This document shows positions 1 through 9,465 of a DNA stretch of 64,000 nt, piece by piece; within the stretch, counting starts at the first letter, position 1; every line of letters starts with the position of its first letter. The translations under genes and the position numbers were made by a program. Origin of the DNA: Micromonospora peucetia. Lineage in GTDB: Bacteria > Actinomycetota > Actinomycetes > Mycobacteriales > Micromonosporaceae. The notes beneath the pieces are model-generated. The model made no database searches. It was not told where the DNA came from and saw only the letters and a program-made list of their open reading frames with translations. The stretch covers positions 4,774,001 to 4,838,000 of the forward strand of contig NZ_FMIC01000002.1 in NCBI RefSeq assembly GCF_900091625.1, written 5' to 3'.

Positions 1-2
1 CG

Positions 3-3000
3 GCGCCGTGGAACATGTCCGTCGCCGCGGTCAGCCACGAGCGGGTCATCGCCCACCGGCTCGACGTGACGGCACCGGCGCCGGTCCCGGCCGCGCTCAC
101 CGGCGTCGCCGCCGTGATCGGGGAAGGCTCGCCGAGCCCGCCCATCGAGGGCGAGATCCGGTACTCGGGAACCGTCGACGCGGACAACGAGCAGGGCTGC
201 GAGCCCTTCCCGGCGGCGGCGTTCAGCGGCGGGGTCGCCCTGATCCCCAGAGGCGGCTGCGACTTCTCCGTGAAGGTCAGGAACGCCGCCACGGCCGGCG
301 CGACCGGTGTGGTCGTGCACACCCAGTACGGTGGCCCGCCGATCACCATGGGCGCGCTCACCGGAACCCCGATCCCCGCCGTGATGATCGGCCTCGCCGA
401 CGGGAAGCGGCTGCGCGACCACCTGGCCGCCACCGAGGGGCCCGTCACCGTGCGGGTCGGTGCCGGCAGTGAGGTGCTGCGCGACGGGGACTGGACCGAC
501 GTGGTGGCCGACTTCAGCTCGCGCGGGCCCAGCAAGTTCGACATGCTCGCGCCCACCGTCGCCGCCCCGGGCCGCAACATCCTCGCCGCCACGATGGGGA
601 CGAAGGACAACCCGGCGCCGTACACCTTCATGCAGGGCACGTCCATGGCGTCGCCGCACGTCGCCGGTGCCGGTGCGCTGCTGGCGGCACTGCACCCCGA
701 CTGGTCGCCGACGCGGATCCGTTCCGCGCTGGCGGTCACCGCGGACCGCGACGGCGTCGTCAAGGAGGACAGCACGACGCCCGCCGACGCCTTCGACATC
801 GGCTCCGGCCGGATCAACCTGGACAAGGCGGCCCGGACCGGCCTCGTGCTCGACGAGACCGCCGCGAACTTCGTCGCGGCCGACCCCGAGGCCGGCGGCG
901 ACCCGCAGACGCTGAACCTGCCGGCCGTCGTCGAACACCACTGCCTCAAGGTCTGCACGTTCACCCGGACGGTGTCCGGGGTGGCCAAGGTGACCGCGAC
1001 CTACCAGGTGGCGGCGCAGGCCCCGACCGGGGCGCGGATCACCGTCACGCCGACGCAGTTCACCCTGGCGCCCGGCGCCAGCCAGGAACTGACCGTCACC
1101 CTGGACGTCACCGGAACCGCCCGCAGGAACTGGCTCTTCGGCGCGATCAACCTGACCACCGACGCCCGGCACGCGCCGGACGGACCGCCGATCGCCCAGG
1201 CGCACTTCCCGGTCGCCGTCCTGCCCGCGGTCCCGGACCTGACCCTGGACAAGACCGCGCTGAGCTCCAGCATGGACGTGGCGCAGAACGAGAGCCACAC
1301 CGTCACGGTGGGCAACGCCGGTGGGGCCGAACTCACCTGGCGGGCGACCGGCGACGGCGCCGACTGCTCGTGGCCCTCGTGGGTGAAGGTGACGCCGGAC
1401 AGGGGAACGCTGGCCGCGTTCAAGAACCAGGAAATCCAGATCACCCTCGACTCCACGGGCCTGGACGACGGTGGCGTGTTCCGGGCCGACCTGTGCCTGG
1501 CCAGCAACGACCAGGACCAGCCGACAACCAGGATCGCGCTGGAACTGACGGTGGTGCCGGTGCCGAAGATCGAGGTGGCACCCCGGTCGCTCGCCGCCCG
1601 GCAGCCGGCCGGGATGGTCACCAGCAAGACGTTCGCGGTACGCAACTCCGGGCACGGGGTGCTGGACTGGCGCCTCGACGACCCGGACGCCGGCCCGGAC
1701 GACGAGCGGATCAGGCTGCTGCGCGAGGGCGTCCTGCTGATCCCCAACTCGGGCACCGCCACCCGTGGGGTGATGGCGTTCGACCCGCAGACCGGCAAGC
1801 TGATTGACCCGCGGTTCGTCCCGCACTTCCCGTACAACCCGTCCAACAGCCTGTACACGCCGTTCCAGATCATCGCCAAGCCGGACGGCAGCGGCTTCCT
1901 GATGTCCGACCAGGTGAACTCGATGATCACCGAGTACGGCCTGGACGGCAGTTTCCGGCGTGTCTTCGCGCCGGCCGACGGGGTGCGGAACCCGGCCATC
2001 ATGACCAACACCCGGGGGATGGCCCTCTCGCCGCGCGGCACTGTGCTGGTGACGGTCGCGTCCCAGGACAACGCCAACTCGGTGGTCGAGTTCGACGCCG
2101 ACGGCAGGTATCTGGGCACCTTCGTCGCACCGGGCGCCGACGGCCTCAAGGGACCGTGGGGGATCCTGTTCCGCGGCGACGACATGCTCGTCTCCGCCAG
2201 TGACAGCGACGCCATCCACAGCTTCAGCAAGGACGGCTCCCGTGCCAACGCCCGCTTCTTCGAGGGGCTCAGCTGGCCCGGCCAGCTCGCGGAACTGCCG
2301 AACGGCAACGTGCTCGCGGCGAGCTGGGGCAGCGGCTCCACCGCCGGGGTCTGGGAGATGGACCGCACCGGAAAGCTGGTCGGCGTCTACACGCCGCCCG
2401 GCGGCTCCGGATACCAGGGCGTGCACCCGCTCGGCAACGGCAACATCCTGACCACCAGCTCGAAGGGAGTCCACGAGATCGACCGGTCCGGCCGTCTCGT
2501 CGAGGTCGAGAACGACAAGGGGGCGGCCCGGTTCATCACCCACGTACGGCTGCCGGACCTCCAGCCGTGCGTGACGCCCGACGAGGTGCCGTGGCTGACG
2601 GCGTCGCGTACGGCGGCCGGCACCGGCGCCGGTAAGGCCAGCGAGGTGACGATCTCCATGAACAGCGCCGGGTTGGCCGCCGGTACGTACCGGGCCCAGC
2701 TCTGCGTCAGTAGCGACGACCCGTCCAATCCGCTGGTGACGCTGCCGGTGACGCTGGAGGTCACCGACCAGACCTGCGGCCAGGTGGTGAGCGGCGAGCG
2801 TCGCGGCCCGCTGCCGGTCCGTGCCGGGGTGACCTGCCTCGCGCCGGGTGCCAAGGTGTTCGGGCCGGTCAACGTCGAGAAGGGCGCGGGCCTGATCGCG
2901 CTCGACGCCGCCGTCAGCGGGCCGGTGAACGCCACCGGGGCCGCGGTGGTGGAGCTGACTGGCAGCAGGGTCGACGGCCCGCTGTCGGTCACCGGAGTCA

Positions 3001-3203
3001 CCGGCCGGGTCCTGATCAGCGGGACTCGGGTGAGCGGTCCGGTCAACGTGGTCGACAGCCGTACCGGCCACACGCCGGTCGTGGTGTCCGGCAACCGGAT
3101 CGACGGACCGCTGCGGTGCGTCGGCAACCAACCGCCGCCGGTGGACAACGGGGTGGCCAACACGGTCAGTGGCCCGAAGTCCGGCCAGTGCCGAGGGCTG
3201 TGA
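3..3203 (+). CDS. Secreted subtilisin-like (S8) serine peptidase, 5' end cut off
   Basis: The frame is open from base 3, so the true start lies upstream of the window. A protease-associated (PA) insert spans roughly residues 50-155, counting from the first in-frame Met at base 15. The catalytic Ser region GTSMASPHVAG follows, with the Ser at about residue 210. The catalytic Asp and His of the S8 triad should lie in the missing N-terminal part. Beyond residue 300 there are Ig/BACON-like beta-sandwich repeats, a propeller-like stretch (about 580-840) and a C-terminal series of short GPV/GPL repeats (about 945-1050) that could form a beta-solenoid. This layout fits a large secreted actinobacterial protease with carbohydrate- or wall-contacting modules. 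Its substrate is unknown. A perfect terminator hairpin follows 40 bp after the stop. Confidence 0.85.
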   Translation, partial: APWNMSVAAVSHERVIAHRLDVTAPAPVPAALTGVAAVIGEGSPSPPIEGEIRYSGTVDADNEQGCEPFPAAAFSGGVALIPRGGCDFSVKVRNAATAGATGVVVHTQYGGPPITMGALTGTPIPAVMIGLADGKRLRDHLAATEGPVTVRVGAGSEVLRDGDWTDVVADFSSRGPSKFDMLAPTVAAPGRNILAATMGTKDNPAPYTFMQGTSMASPHVAGAGALLAALHPDWSPTRIRSALAVTADRDGVVKEDSTTPADAFDIGSGRINLDKAARTGLVLDETAANFVAADPEAGGDPQTLNLPAVVEHHCLKVCTFTRTVSGVAKVTATYQVAAQAPTGARITVTPTQFTLAPGASQELTVTLDVTGTARRNWLFGAINLTTDARHAPDGPPIAQAHFPVAVLPAVPDLTLDKTALSSSMDVAQNESHTVTVGNAGGAELTWRATGDGADCSWPSWVKVTPDRGTLAAFKNQEIQITLDSTGLDDGGVFRADLCLASNDQDQPTTRIALELTVVPVPKIEVAPRSLAARQPAGMVTSKTFAVRNSGHGVLDWRLDDPDAGPDDERIRLLREGVLLIPNSGTATRGVMAFDPQTGKLIDPRFVPHFPYNPSNSLYTPFQIIAKPDGSGFLMSDQVNSMITEYGLDGSFRRVFAPADGVRNPAIMTNTRGMALSPRGTVLVTVASQDNANSVVEFDADGRYLGTFVAPGADGLKGPWGILFRGDDMLVSASDSDAIHSFSKDGSRANARFFEGLSWPGQLAELPNGNVLAASWGSGSTAGVWEMDRTGKLVGVYTPPGGSGYQGVHPLGNGNILTTSSKGVHEIDRSGRLVEVENDKGAARFITHVRLPDLQPCVTPDEVPWLTASRTAAGTGAGKASEVTISMNSAGLAAGTYRAQLCVSSDDPSNPLVTLPVTLEVTDQTCGQVVSGERRGPLPVRAGVTCLAPGAKVFGPVNVEKGAGLIALDAAVSGPVNATGAAVVELTGSRVDGPLSVTGVTGRVLISGTRVSGPVNVVDSRTGHTPVVVSGNRIDGPLRCVGNQPPPVDNGVANTVSGPKSGQCRGL

Positions 3204-3242
3204 GCGGACGGCCCCACCCGGCTCGTCGATGACGTAGCCACG

Positions 3243-3280
3243 CCCGCCGGTACGGTCGCTGTCGCGACCGTACCGGCGGG
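3243..3280 (+). terminator. Strong hairpin terminator after the S8 peptidase
   Basis: There is a perfect 17-bp inverted repeat: CCCGCCGGTACGGTCGC (3243-3259), loop TGTC, and its exact complement (3264-3280). It has no T-tract, as is usual for actinobacterial terminators. Confidence 0.8.
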
Positions 3281-3406
3281 TCGCCGTTTCGGGCGCAGGC
3301 CGGGCACCGTCGGGCTGACCCGGTTCACGGCCGCGCAGTTCCGGCCGGCATCCGGTGAGTACGCGTGCTCACGTCCCGCGGCTCAGGCCCGGCCAGGCTG
3401 TACGGC

Positions 3407-3829
3407 ATGACCTCGTCGACATCCGCCGCCCGGCCCCGGTATGCCATCGTGCTCCTGACAGTGCTCTGGTTGGTGGCCTCGCTGTCGGTGCTGTGGTGGT
3501 GTTTCACCATCGGCATGGAAGGGTGGGCCGACCAGCACTCGAACGGTGGCGGGCGGTCGGCGGAGTTCGGGCGCCGATCCGCGCGGGCGCTGGTGCTTCT
3601 GGCGGTGGTGGCAGCGGGCGGACCTGCCGTCGTCGCGTTGGTGGCGTTCGGCTGCCGGTATGTCCGTACCGGACTGGTCTACCTGTTCCTGGCCGTCGTG
3701 ATCGCGGCGGCCCTGATGCCGGCGGTCGTGGACGCGGCGCGGACACTCAGGCCGCCGGCCGCGCCCGTCCCGGTCCCGACGACCTGCCAGGAGCGCAGTG
3801 GCGGTGACACCCACTGCCCGGGCGGCTGA
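3407..3829 (+). CDS. Small hypothetical membrane protein
   Basis: The product is a 140-aa protein that I do not recognise. It has three hydrophobic stretches that look like transmembrane helices: residues about 11-36, 59-80 and 87-108. The stretches between them and the C-terminal tail are hydrophilic. The tail is Pro-rich and carries two Cys residues. The frame is also open from a GTG at 3365. I chose the ATG at 3407 because the residues before it look non-coding, but neither start has a clear ribosome binding site. The gene stands alone between a terminator upstream and the M23 gene downstream. Confidence 0.5.
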   Translation: MTSSTSAARPRYAIVLLTVLWLVASLSVLWWCFTIGMEGWADQHSNGGGRSAEFGRRSARALVLLAVVAAGGPAVVALVAFGCRYVRTGLVYLFLAVVIAAALMPAVVDAARTLRPPAAPVPVPTTCQERSGGDTHCPGG

Positions 3830-3962
3830 GCGATCCGGCGGTGCGGTTCCGGTCCGGGCACCGCCCCCTGGACACCGGCTGGAGTCATGGTCGACAAATT
3901 CACCTATGGCTATGTATTGTCACTGCCTCGACCAGCCCGCCCCGACCAGCCAGGGAGCACGT

Positions 3963-4838
3963 ATGGACCACCTCGACCCGCCCGGTTGCTGCGGTGCCGA
4001 CGACCAGGCAGCCACCGTCGGGATCGGCCGCCGCGCGGTGCTGCTCGGCGCCGCCCTCGGCACGGGCGCCCTGGCCGGCCTGACCGTTCCCGGCCGAGCC
4101 TTCGCCGCACCCGCCATCTACAACCCCTTCTCCGGGTACCCGATCACCGGCTCCTGGCAGGAACACCTGAACCGGGGCTCGCTCGGCGGCGTCGACTTCG
4201 CCATGTCGGTCGGCACCCGGCTGCCCGCCTGCGGCGCGGGCACCATCCAGAACATCCCGTACAACGGTACGGGCGGGCACACCGTCACCATCCACCACGC
4301 GGACGGGTACCGCAGCCAGTACATGCACCTGTCGCAGTTCCTGCTCGGCAACGGTGCGGCCGTGTCCGCCGGCACTGTCGTCGGTCTCTCCGGCGGCGCG
4401 GCCGGCGCGCCGGGCTCGGGCTCGTCCACCGGGCCGCACGTCCACTGGCACATGATCAATCCGGCCGGGGTACGCATCAACCCCCTCACCTACATCGGGC
4501 AACCCGCCCCCGGAGGGCTGCCCAAGACCTCCACCGAGCAGGACGGCATCCCCGGCACGATCTTCTACCGGCGTATGCAGAACTGGCTGCGGCTCACCGC
4601 CGGCTACACCGGCCCCATCGACGGCGCACCCGGGCCGAACACCTACGCCGCTCTCCAACGCGCCATGAGGGCGTACGGCTACACCGGCCCCATCGACGGG
4701 CAGCCCGGCCCGAACACCTGGCGCGCCGTGCAGCGTCTCGCCGCCGGCCACGGCTACACCGGCCCGATCGACGGGGTCATGGGGCCCAACTCGTGGCGCG
4801 GCTTCGCCCGCTTCCTCAACCAGGACAGGTGGAACTGA
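3963..4838 (+). CDS. Exported M23-family (LytM-like) protein with three C-terminal GYTGPIDG repeats
   Basis: The product is 291 aa. The ATG at 3963 follows an AGGGAG-like site. The N-terminus has a twin-arginine pattern (GRRAVLLG) and a hydrophobic stretch ending near AFA, so Tat export is likely. The LytM/M23 fold spans about residues 45-180. The distal zinc motif HVH is present in GPHVHWH. The proximal HxGxD motif reads LGGVD, with Leu where the first zinc ligand His is expected. The C-terminus holds three tandem copies of GYTGPIDG followed by GPN, typical of actinobacterial peptidoglycan-binding modules. A role in cell-wall binding or hydrolysis is likely, but the changed ligand makes classical endopeptidase activity uncertain. 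Confidence 0.8.
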   Translation: MDHLDPPGCCGADDQAATVGIGRRAVLLGAALGTGALAGLTVPGRAFAAPAIYNPFSGYPITGSWQEHLNRGSLGGVDFAMSVGTRLPACGAGTIQNIPYNGTGGHTVTIHHADGYRSQYMHLSQFLLGNGAAVSAGTVVGLSGGAAGAPGSGSSTGPHVHWHMINPAGVRINPLTYIGQPAPGGLPKTSTEQDGIPGTIFYRRMQNWLRLTAGYTGPIDGAPGPNTYAALQRAMRAYGYTGPIDGQPGPNTWRAVQRLAAGHGYTGPIDGVMGPNSWRGFARFLNQDRWN

Positions 4839-4887
4839 CCGCGCCAGCAGACATGATCAGACCCGGCCCACCTGTGTGGTCACAGCC

Positions 4888-6090
4888 CTAGCTCGGCGGG
4901 GCGTCCTTGACGAACACGATCCCGTCAAGGCCAGTCAGGTGGGTCGGGTCCAGCGGGGCGTAGCCGAACCAGGGGGACACGCGGGCAGTGGGCGTCACGT
5001 CGCCGAGGACAGCGGCCAGCCGGCGGGCGTCGACGACGTACCGGTCCTCCGGGAGCGCGTACAGGAGCCCTTCGACGGTGTCCGGAGGCGGGGTGTCCAC
5101 TCCCTGGTGGCGGATCGTGCCGAGGGCCGTGGCCAGGAAGGCGTACCGCTCTCCCAGATGGGCGCTGACGATCGCGCCGGCGCTCCACCACTCCACCGGC
5201 AGGTCGCCCATGCGCATCCTGCTCTTGTCCCGCTGGAGGTGGCTGTTGTGGGCGTTCACCAGCGCCGGGCCTCGCTCGGCGACGGCGAGCAGGTTGGCGG
5301 CCATCATCGAGTCCCGCACGCCGAGCAGCCGCGCCAGGCGGCTCGGTGACGTGTCGGCCATCCAGAAGTGGTAGCGCAGCAGCCCGGTGGCGGTACGCCC
5401 GTACATGCGTGCCCGGTCCCAGTCGTCCCGCGAGGACGCCGCGATCAGACCTGGCGTCTGCGCGTCGAGCAGGGCTACCAGGTCGTCGGCGAGCAGCCGC
5501 AACTGGTTGGCCTCGGGTGTCCGCCCCACGGACCGGGACGGGTCCATCATCGCGGCGGGATCGGTCCACCGATCGTCGGTGCCGCACAGGCCGTCGAGCG
5601 TTTCCGCGGCGCAGGGGAGCAGGCCGGCGTCGACCCGGGCGGTGAGGTAGGCGTGGAGTGCGGTGAGGGCCTGTCGAGGGCTCGCGGCGTTGGTGATCTC
5701 CAGCGGGCCGTCGAAACCGGCGAAGCGTAGCCGCTCGGACGCGGGCCGGCCGTCGTTGTACGCGCGCATCCAGCTCACCAGCTCGCGGTTGCCCGCGAAG
5801 GCGCCCCACCCGTGGCTGAACCCGCGCTCCATGACCTCGTCGAGGATGCCCGTGCCCGACGTGACGTAGTCATCCACGACCAGGCCCATCATGCAGTCGC
5901 TCTCGATCGTGATCGTCCGGTAGTGCTCCTGCTCGACGAGTTGCCGGAAGAGATCGTTGCGCAGGTCGAGCAGACCGTTTTCGCCGTGGGTGGGCTCACC
6001 CAGGGCGAGCAGCCGCGGCCTGGCCGTGAGCAGGCCCATGACGGCAGCAGCGTCGACGACATGGGCGGCGTCTTTGACAGCAGGATTCAT
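4888..6090 (-). CDS. Erythromycin esterase family protein
   Basis: The product is 400 aa, the normal length for this family (PF05139). The diagnostic GEPTHG motif lies near residue 31, followed by an acidic ESD segment near residue 63. Conserved FAGFD and NAHNSHLQ-type blocks follow. Family members include the macrolide-inactivating Ere enzymes, but most genomic homologues have unknown substrates. The start at 6090 has a GAGGGA directly against the ATG, too close for a normal Shine-Dalgarno. A TACCGT -10-like element 7 nt upstream suggests a leaderless mRNA. The gene is divergent from a MerR-type regulator, which may control it. Confidence 0.85.
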   Translation of the reverse strand: MNPAVKDAAHVVDAAAVMGLLTARPRLLALGEPTHGENGLLDLRNDLFRQLVEQEHYRTITIESDCMMGLVVDDYVTSGTGILDEVMERGFSHGWGAFAGNRELVSWMRAYNDGRPASERLRFAGFDGPLEITNAASPRQALTALHAYLTARVDAGLLPCAAETLDGLCGTDDRWTDPAAMMDPSRSVGRTPEANQLRLLADDLVALLDAQTPGLIAASSRDDWDRARMYGRTATGLLRYHFWMADTSPSRLARLLGVRDSMMAANLLAVAERGPALVNAHNSHLQRDKSRMRMGDLPVEWWSAGAIVSAHLGERYAFLATALGTIRHQGVDTPPPDTVEGLLYALPEDRYVVDARRLAAVLGDVTPTARVSPWFGYAPLDPTHLTGLDGIVFVKDAPPS

Positions 6091-6118
6091 TCCCTCAACG
6101 GTATCGTTGAACCAACGG
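6091..6118. promoter_or_regulatory. Compact divergent promoter/operator between the esterase and the MerR-type gene
   Basis: The gap is only 28 bp. It contains a perfect inverted repeat CAACG-GTAT-CGTTG (6096-6109) overlapping a second one, GTTG-AAC-CAAC (6106-6116). TANNNT-type -10 elements lie on both strands: TACCGT for the esterase (6103-6098) and TATCGT for the regulator (6102-6107). Both would start transcripts at or just before the ATGs. The dyad is a plausible MerR-family operator. Confidence 0.45.
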
Positions 6119-6871
6119 ATGAAACTTCCCCGCGGTATTGGCAGGAAAGTGACGCGAAACCTTCAAAGCGGCGGACAGCTCAGGCCGGTTGACCTGGCAC
6201 GTGGGCACGGCCTGTCCACGCAGGCGGTCAGGAACTACGAGGCGGCCGGCATCCTTCCGGGCGCCGAACGCACCGCGCATGGCTACCGCACCTACACGCC
6301 GTCGCACGCGCAGGCGCTGCGCGCGTTCCTCGCCCTCGTGCCCGGACACGGCCACCGGACGGCTACGTTGATCATGCAGGCGATCAGCCGGGGCACGACT
6401 GAGGACGCGTTCCGGCTCATCGACGAGAGTCATGCCCAGCTTCTCGACGACCGCCGCACCCTCCAGGCTGTCGAAGCCGCGCTTCGCGACCTCAGTCCCG
6501 TGCCGCGGGAACGCGGCGACACGTTCGTCGGCCCCCTGGCGAGAAGGCTCGGCATCCGCCCGGCCACCCTGCGCAAATGGGAACGCGCCGGCCTGGTCCA
6601 ACCGCGCCGCGACCCGCAGACGGGCTACCGGGTCTACAGCGCGGCCGACGTGCGCGACACCCAACTCGTCCACCAGCTCAGACGGGGCGGCTACCGGCTG
6701 GAGCAGATCGGCCCACTGATCGCGCAGGTCCACTCTGCCGGAGGCGTCGCACCCCTTGAGTCGACGCTGCACGACTGGCATGCCCGCCTCTCGGCCCGCA
6801 GCCGCGCCATGCTCACCGGCGCCGCAGCCCTGGACGCCTACCTCGGCTGCCGCCCGGACCCCGCCCGCTGA
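6119..6871 (+). CDS. TioE-like MerR-family transcriptional regulator with two HTH-type segments
   Basis: The product is 250 aa from the ATG at 6119; a GTG at 6149 is an alternative (240 aa). The N-terminal MerR-like winged helix reads LARGHGLSTQAVRNYE and then GYRTY. A second MerR-like segment, RRLGIRPATLRKWERAGL and then GYRVY, lies near residues 142-175. This duplicated arrangement matches the TioE family as I remember it. The helical stretch between and after these segments would form the dimer or effector region. The gene is divergent from the esterase-family gene and ends before a strong bidirectional terminator. No ligand can be inferred. The open frame continues upstream to 5957, but that part overlaps the esterase gene and looks non-coding. 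Confidence 0.8.
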   Translation: MKLPRGIGRKVTRNLQSGGQLRPVDLARGHGLSTQAVRNYEAAGILPGAERTAHGYRTYTPSHAQALRAFLALVPGHGHRTATLIMQAISRGTTEDAFRLIDESHAQLLDDRRTLQAVEAALRDLSPVPRERGDTFVGPLARRLGIRPATLRKWERAGLVQPRRDPQTGYRVYSAADVRDTQLVHQLRRGGYRLEQIGPLIAQVHSAGGVAPLESTLHDWHARLSARSRAMLTGAAALDAYLGCRPDPAR

Positions 6872-6934
6872 CCGGCGTGTCACCAACCCGGCCAACGCTC
6901 GTGGTCAGAGCACCGGGTACGCCCGACCCGGCCA

Positions 6935-6979
6935 TGCCGAGGGCCGTCCTCCCGACCCGGCGGAGGACGGCCCTCGGCA
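6935..6979. terminator. Bidirectional hairpin terminator between convergent genes
   Basis: There is a perfect 18-bp stem, TGCCGAGGGCCGTCCTCC (6935-6952), with a 9-nt loop and its exact complement at 6962-6979. It lies between the MerR-type gene (+) and the catalase gene (-). Confidence 0.85.
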
Positions 6980-6992
6980 GCGGATGAGCCGG

Positions 6993-9254
6993 TCAGGAGA
7001 CCGAGGCGGGGAACCTCTCCCACACCCGGTGGGTGGTCAGCAGCTGCTTCACGGCGGTGAAGACCTCGGCCCCGGAGTCACCCGTGACGACGCCGGGCGT
7101 GCCGGCCACCCCCGCCTGCCGCAGCACGCCGGCGCCTGCGCCCCACGCGCCGATTGCCTTGGCGTGCCGCCAGCATTCGTCGACCAGCAGCAGCACGCGC
7201 GGATCCACGGAGCCGGAGTCCGCCGCGCCCGCCTTGGCGTCGCGCGCCGGCATCGCGTCCGGTGCGGGCGCGGGCGCCCCGGCCAGCAGGAGCACGTCGA
7301 ACTCGACCGAGCGGCCGGTGGCGAAGGTCCGCTGCACCGGCAGGTTGCCGACCATGCCGCCGTGCGGGGCGATCAGCAGCGGCACCATGCCGGCGGCGAG
7401 AACCGCCCGGCGTACCTCGTCGACGTCGTCGAGCCCGGTGTGGGGGTCGACGACGATCCCCACCGTTCGGCCGTCGGCCGGCCACTGCCTGCCCACCTGC
7501 GACAGCGCGGGGCTGGGCGCGGCGTCGACGAGCGGCACGGTCGGCTCCGGTGCGGGAAGACCCAGCCCGGTGGCGACCTGCGCGCACAGCACCGGGTCGA
7601 TGTTGGCGAGACACTGGAGCTGGCGTTCCCGGATCGCCTGGTGGTAGCACTTGCCCAGCTCGAAGGTGTAGGCGCGGATGATGTGCTCCCTCTCGACCGG
7701 CGACATGCTCAGCCAGAACAGGCGGACCTGGCTGTAGTGGTCGTCGAACGAGACCGGGTTGGCGCGTACCTTGGGCGCCTGCGCCACCGTCACCGGCACG
7801 TCGACGAACGCGTCGTCCCCGTCGCCGGCCGGGAAGGGGTTGCCGCCGTCGAGCGAGTTCGGCCGGTACGGCGCCACCCCGGCGTGCACGGCCTGCTGGT
7901 GGAAGCCGTCACGCAGCATGTCGTTGACCGGGGCGTGCGGGCGGTTGATCGGGATCTGTGAGAAGTTCGGCCCGCCCAGCCGGGTGAGCTGCGTGTCGAC
8001 GTACGAGAACAGCCGGCCCTGCAACAGCGGATCGTTCGTGACGTCGATGCCCGGCGGCAGGTGGCCGACGTGGAAGGCGACCTGCTCGGTCTCGGCGAAG
8101 AAGTTCGTCGGCGTCCGGTTGAGCGTCAGCCTCCCGACCGGCTGCACCGGCGCCAGCTCCTCCGGCACGATCTTCGTCGGGTCGAGCAGGTCGATCCCGG
8201 CGAAGGTCTCCTCGGGGACGTCGGGGAAGACCTGGAGACCGAGCTCCCATTCGGGGAAGGCGCCGGCCTCGATGGCGTCGTACAGGTCCCGGCGGTGGAA
8301 GTCCGGGTCCATGCCGCCCAGCAACTGCGCCTCCTCCCAGGTCAGGGAGTGCACGCCCAGCCTGGGCTTCCAGTGGAACTTGACCAGCGCCGTCTCGCCG
8401 GCCGCGTTGACGAGCCGGAAGGTGTGGACGCCGAAGCCCTCCATCATCCGGAACGAGCGCGGGATGCCCCGGTCGGACATGTTCCACATGGTGTGGTGCT
8501 GCGCCTCGGTGTGCAGGGAGACGAAGTCCCAGAAGGTGTCGTGCGCGCTCTGGGCCTGCGGGATCTCCCGGTCGGGGTGCGGCTTGCCGGCGTGGATGAT
8601 GTCCGGGAACTTGATCGCGTCCTGGATGAAGAAGACCGGCATGTTGTTGGCGACCAGGTCGAAGGTGCCCTCGTCGGTGTAGAACTTCGTCGCGAAGCCA
8701 CGGGTGTCGCGGACCGTGTCGGCCGAGCCGCGCGAGCCGAGGACGGTGGAGAACCGTACGAAGACGTCCGTCGTCCTGCCCTTGGCCAGGAAGCCGGCCT
8801 TCGTCACCCGCTCGGCGGTGCCGTAGGCCTCGAAGACGCCGTGCGCCCCTGCCCCACGCGCGTGCACCACACGCTCGGGGATGCGTTCGTGGTCGAAGTG
8901 CGTGATCTTCTCGCGCAGGTGGTGGTCCTGGAGCAGGACCGGACCGCGCGGCCCGGCCTTCAGCGAATGGTCCGTGTCGCGCAGCCGCGCCCCCTGCGAC
9001 GTCGTGAGGAAGGCGCCCTGCTGACCGTTCGCCGTCGTCGGTGCGCCGGTCGGCGCGCCCGTCGGCGTACGGGTCTCGGGGGCGCCCTGTTCCTTCTTCG
9101 GCGGCAGCGGGTCGTGCGGCGTGGTCGGCTCCTCGACGGTTGGCGGTACGCTCCCCGGCGCGCCGGGGACATCCGGAGTCAGCGCGTCGGCCACCTTCCC
9201 GGCGGCGGCCTCCACGACGTCCTTGACCGCCTTGGCGGGCTTGCTGGCATCCAT
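6993..9254 (-). CDS. katE: Large-subunit monofunctional catalase (HPII/KatE type)
   Basis: The product is 753 aa, the size of the large-subunit clade. The ATG at 9254 has GGAGGA about 6 nt upstream; the frame runs on to 9350 but that part is not needed. After a Pro-rich N-terminal extension, the catalase core contains the distal His in RVVHARGAGAHG, the Asn in NMPVFFIQD and the proximal Tyr in RLFSYVDTQ. The C-terminal ~150 residues form the flavodoxin/DJ-1-like domain characteristic of this clade (GIVVDPHTGLDDVDEVRRA onward). It decomposes H2O2 in the cytoplasm. It stands alone, with a terminator just after its stop. Confidence 0.95.
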   Translation of the reverse strand: MDASKPAKAVKDVVEAAAGKVADALTPDVPGAPGSVPPTVEEPTTPHDPLPPKKEQGAPETRTPTGAPTGAPTTANGQQGAFLTTSQGARLRDTDHSLKAGPRGPVLLQDHHLREKITHFDHERIPERVVHARGAGAHGVFEAYGTAERVTKAGFLAKGRTTDVFVRFSTVLGSRGSADTVRDTRGFATKFYTDEGTFDLVANNMPVFFIQDAIKFPDIIHAGKPHPDREIPQAQSAHDTFWDFVSLHTEAQHHTMWNMSDRGIPRSFRMMEGFGVHTFRLVNAAGETALVKFHWKPRLGVHSLTWEEAQLLGGMDPDFHRRDLYDAIEAGAFPEWELGLQVFPDVPEETFAGIDLLDPTKIVPEELAPVQPVGRLTLNRTPTNFFAETEQVAFHVGHLPPGIDVTNDPLLQGRLFSYVDTQLTRLGGPNFSQIPINRPHAPVNDMLRDGFHQQAVHAGVAPYRPNSLDGGNPFPAGDGDDAFVDVPVTVAQAPKVRANPVSFDDHYSQVRLFWLSMSPVEREHIIRAYTFELGKCYHQAIRERQLQCLANIDPVLCAQVATGLGLPAPEPTVPLVDAAPSPALSQVGRQWPADGRTVGIVVDPHTGLDDVDEVRRAVLAAGMVPLLIAPHGGMVGNLPVQRTFATGRSVEFDVLLLAGAPAPAPDAMPARDAKAGAADSGSVDPRVLLLVDECWRHAKAIGAWGAGAGVLRQAGVAGTPGVVTGDSGAEVFTAVKQLLTTHRVWERFPASVS

Positions 9255-9465
9255 CTGACGAGTTCCTCCACGAAGCGCTGTTGAGCAGGCATTCTGGGCC
9301 GTACCCCGAGACGGGCGGGGGAAACGGGAACGCGCCGACGGCAGGGCCACCGGTGTGGCGCGGCCCGGTCCGCCGTCTGTGCGGCCCGGGCTGCCGGGGA
9401 CGGGTGCGGCCGGTGCCGGCGGTCCGGGTCGGCTGCCACCGTCCGGCGTCGCGTACCGTCCGTCC

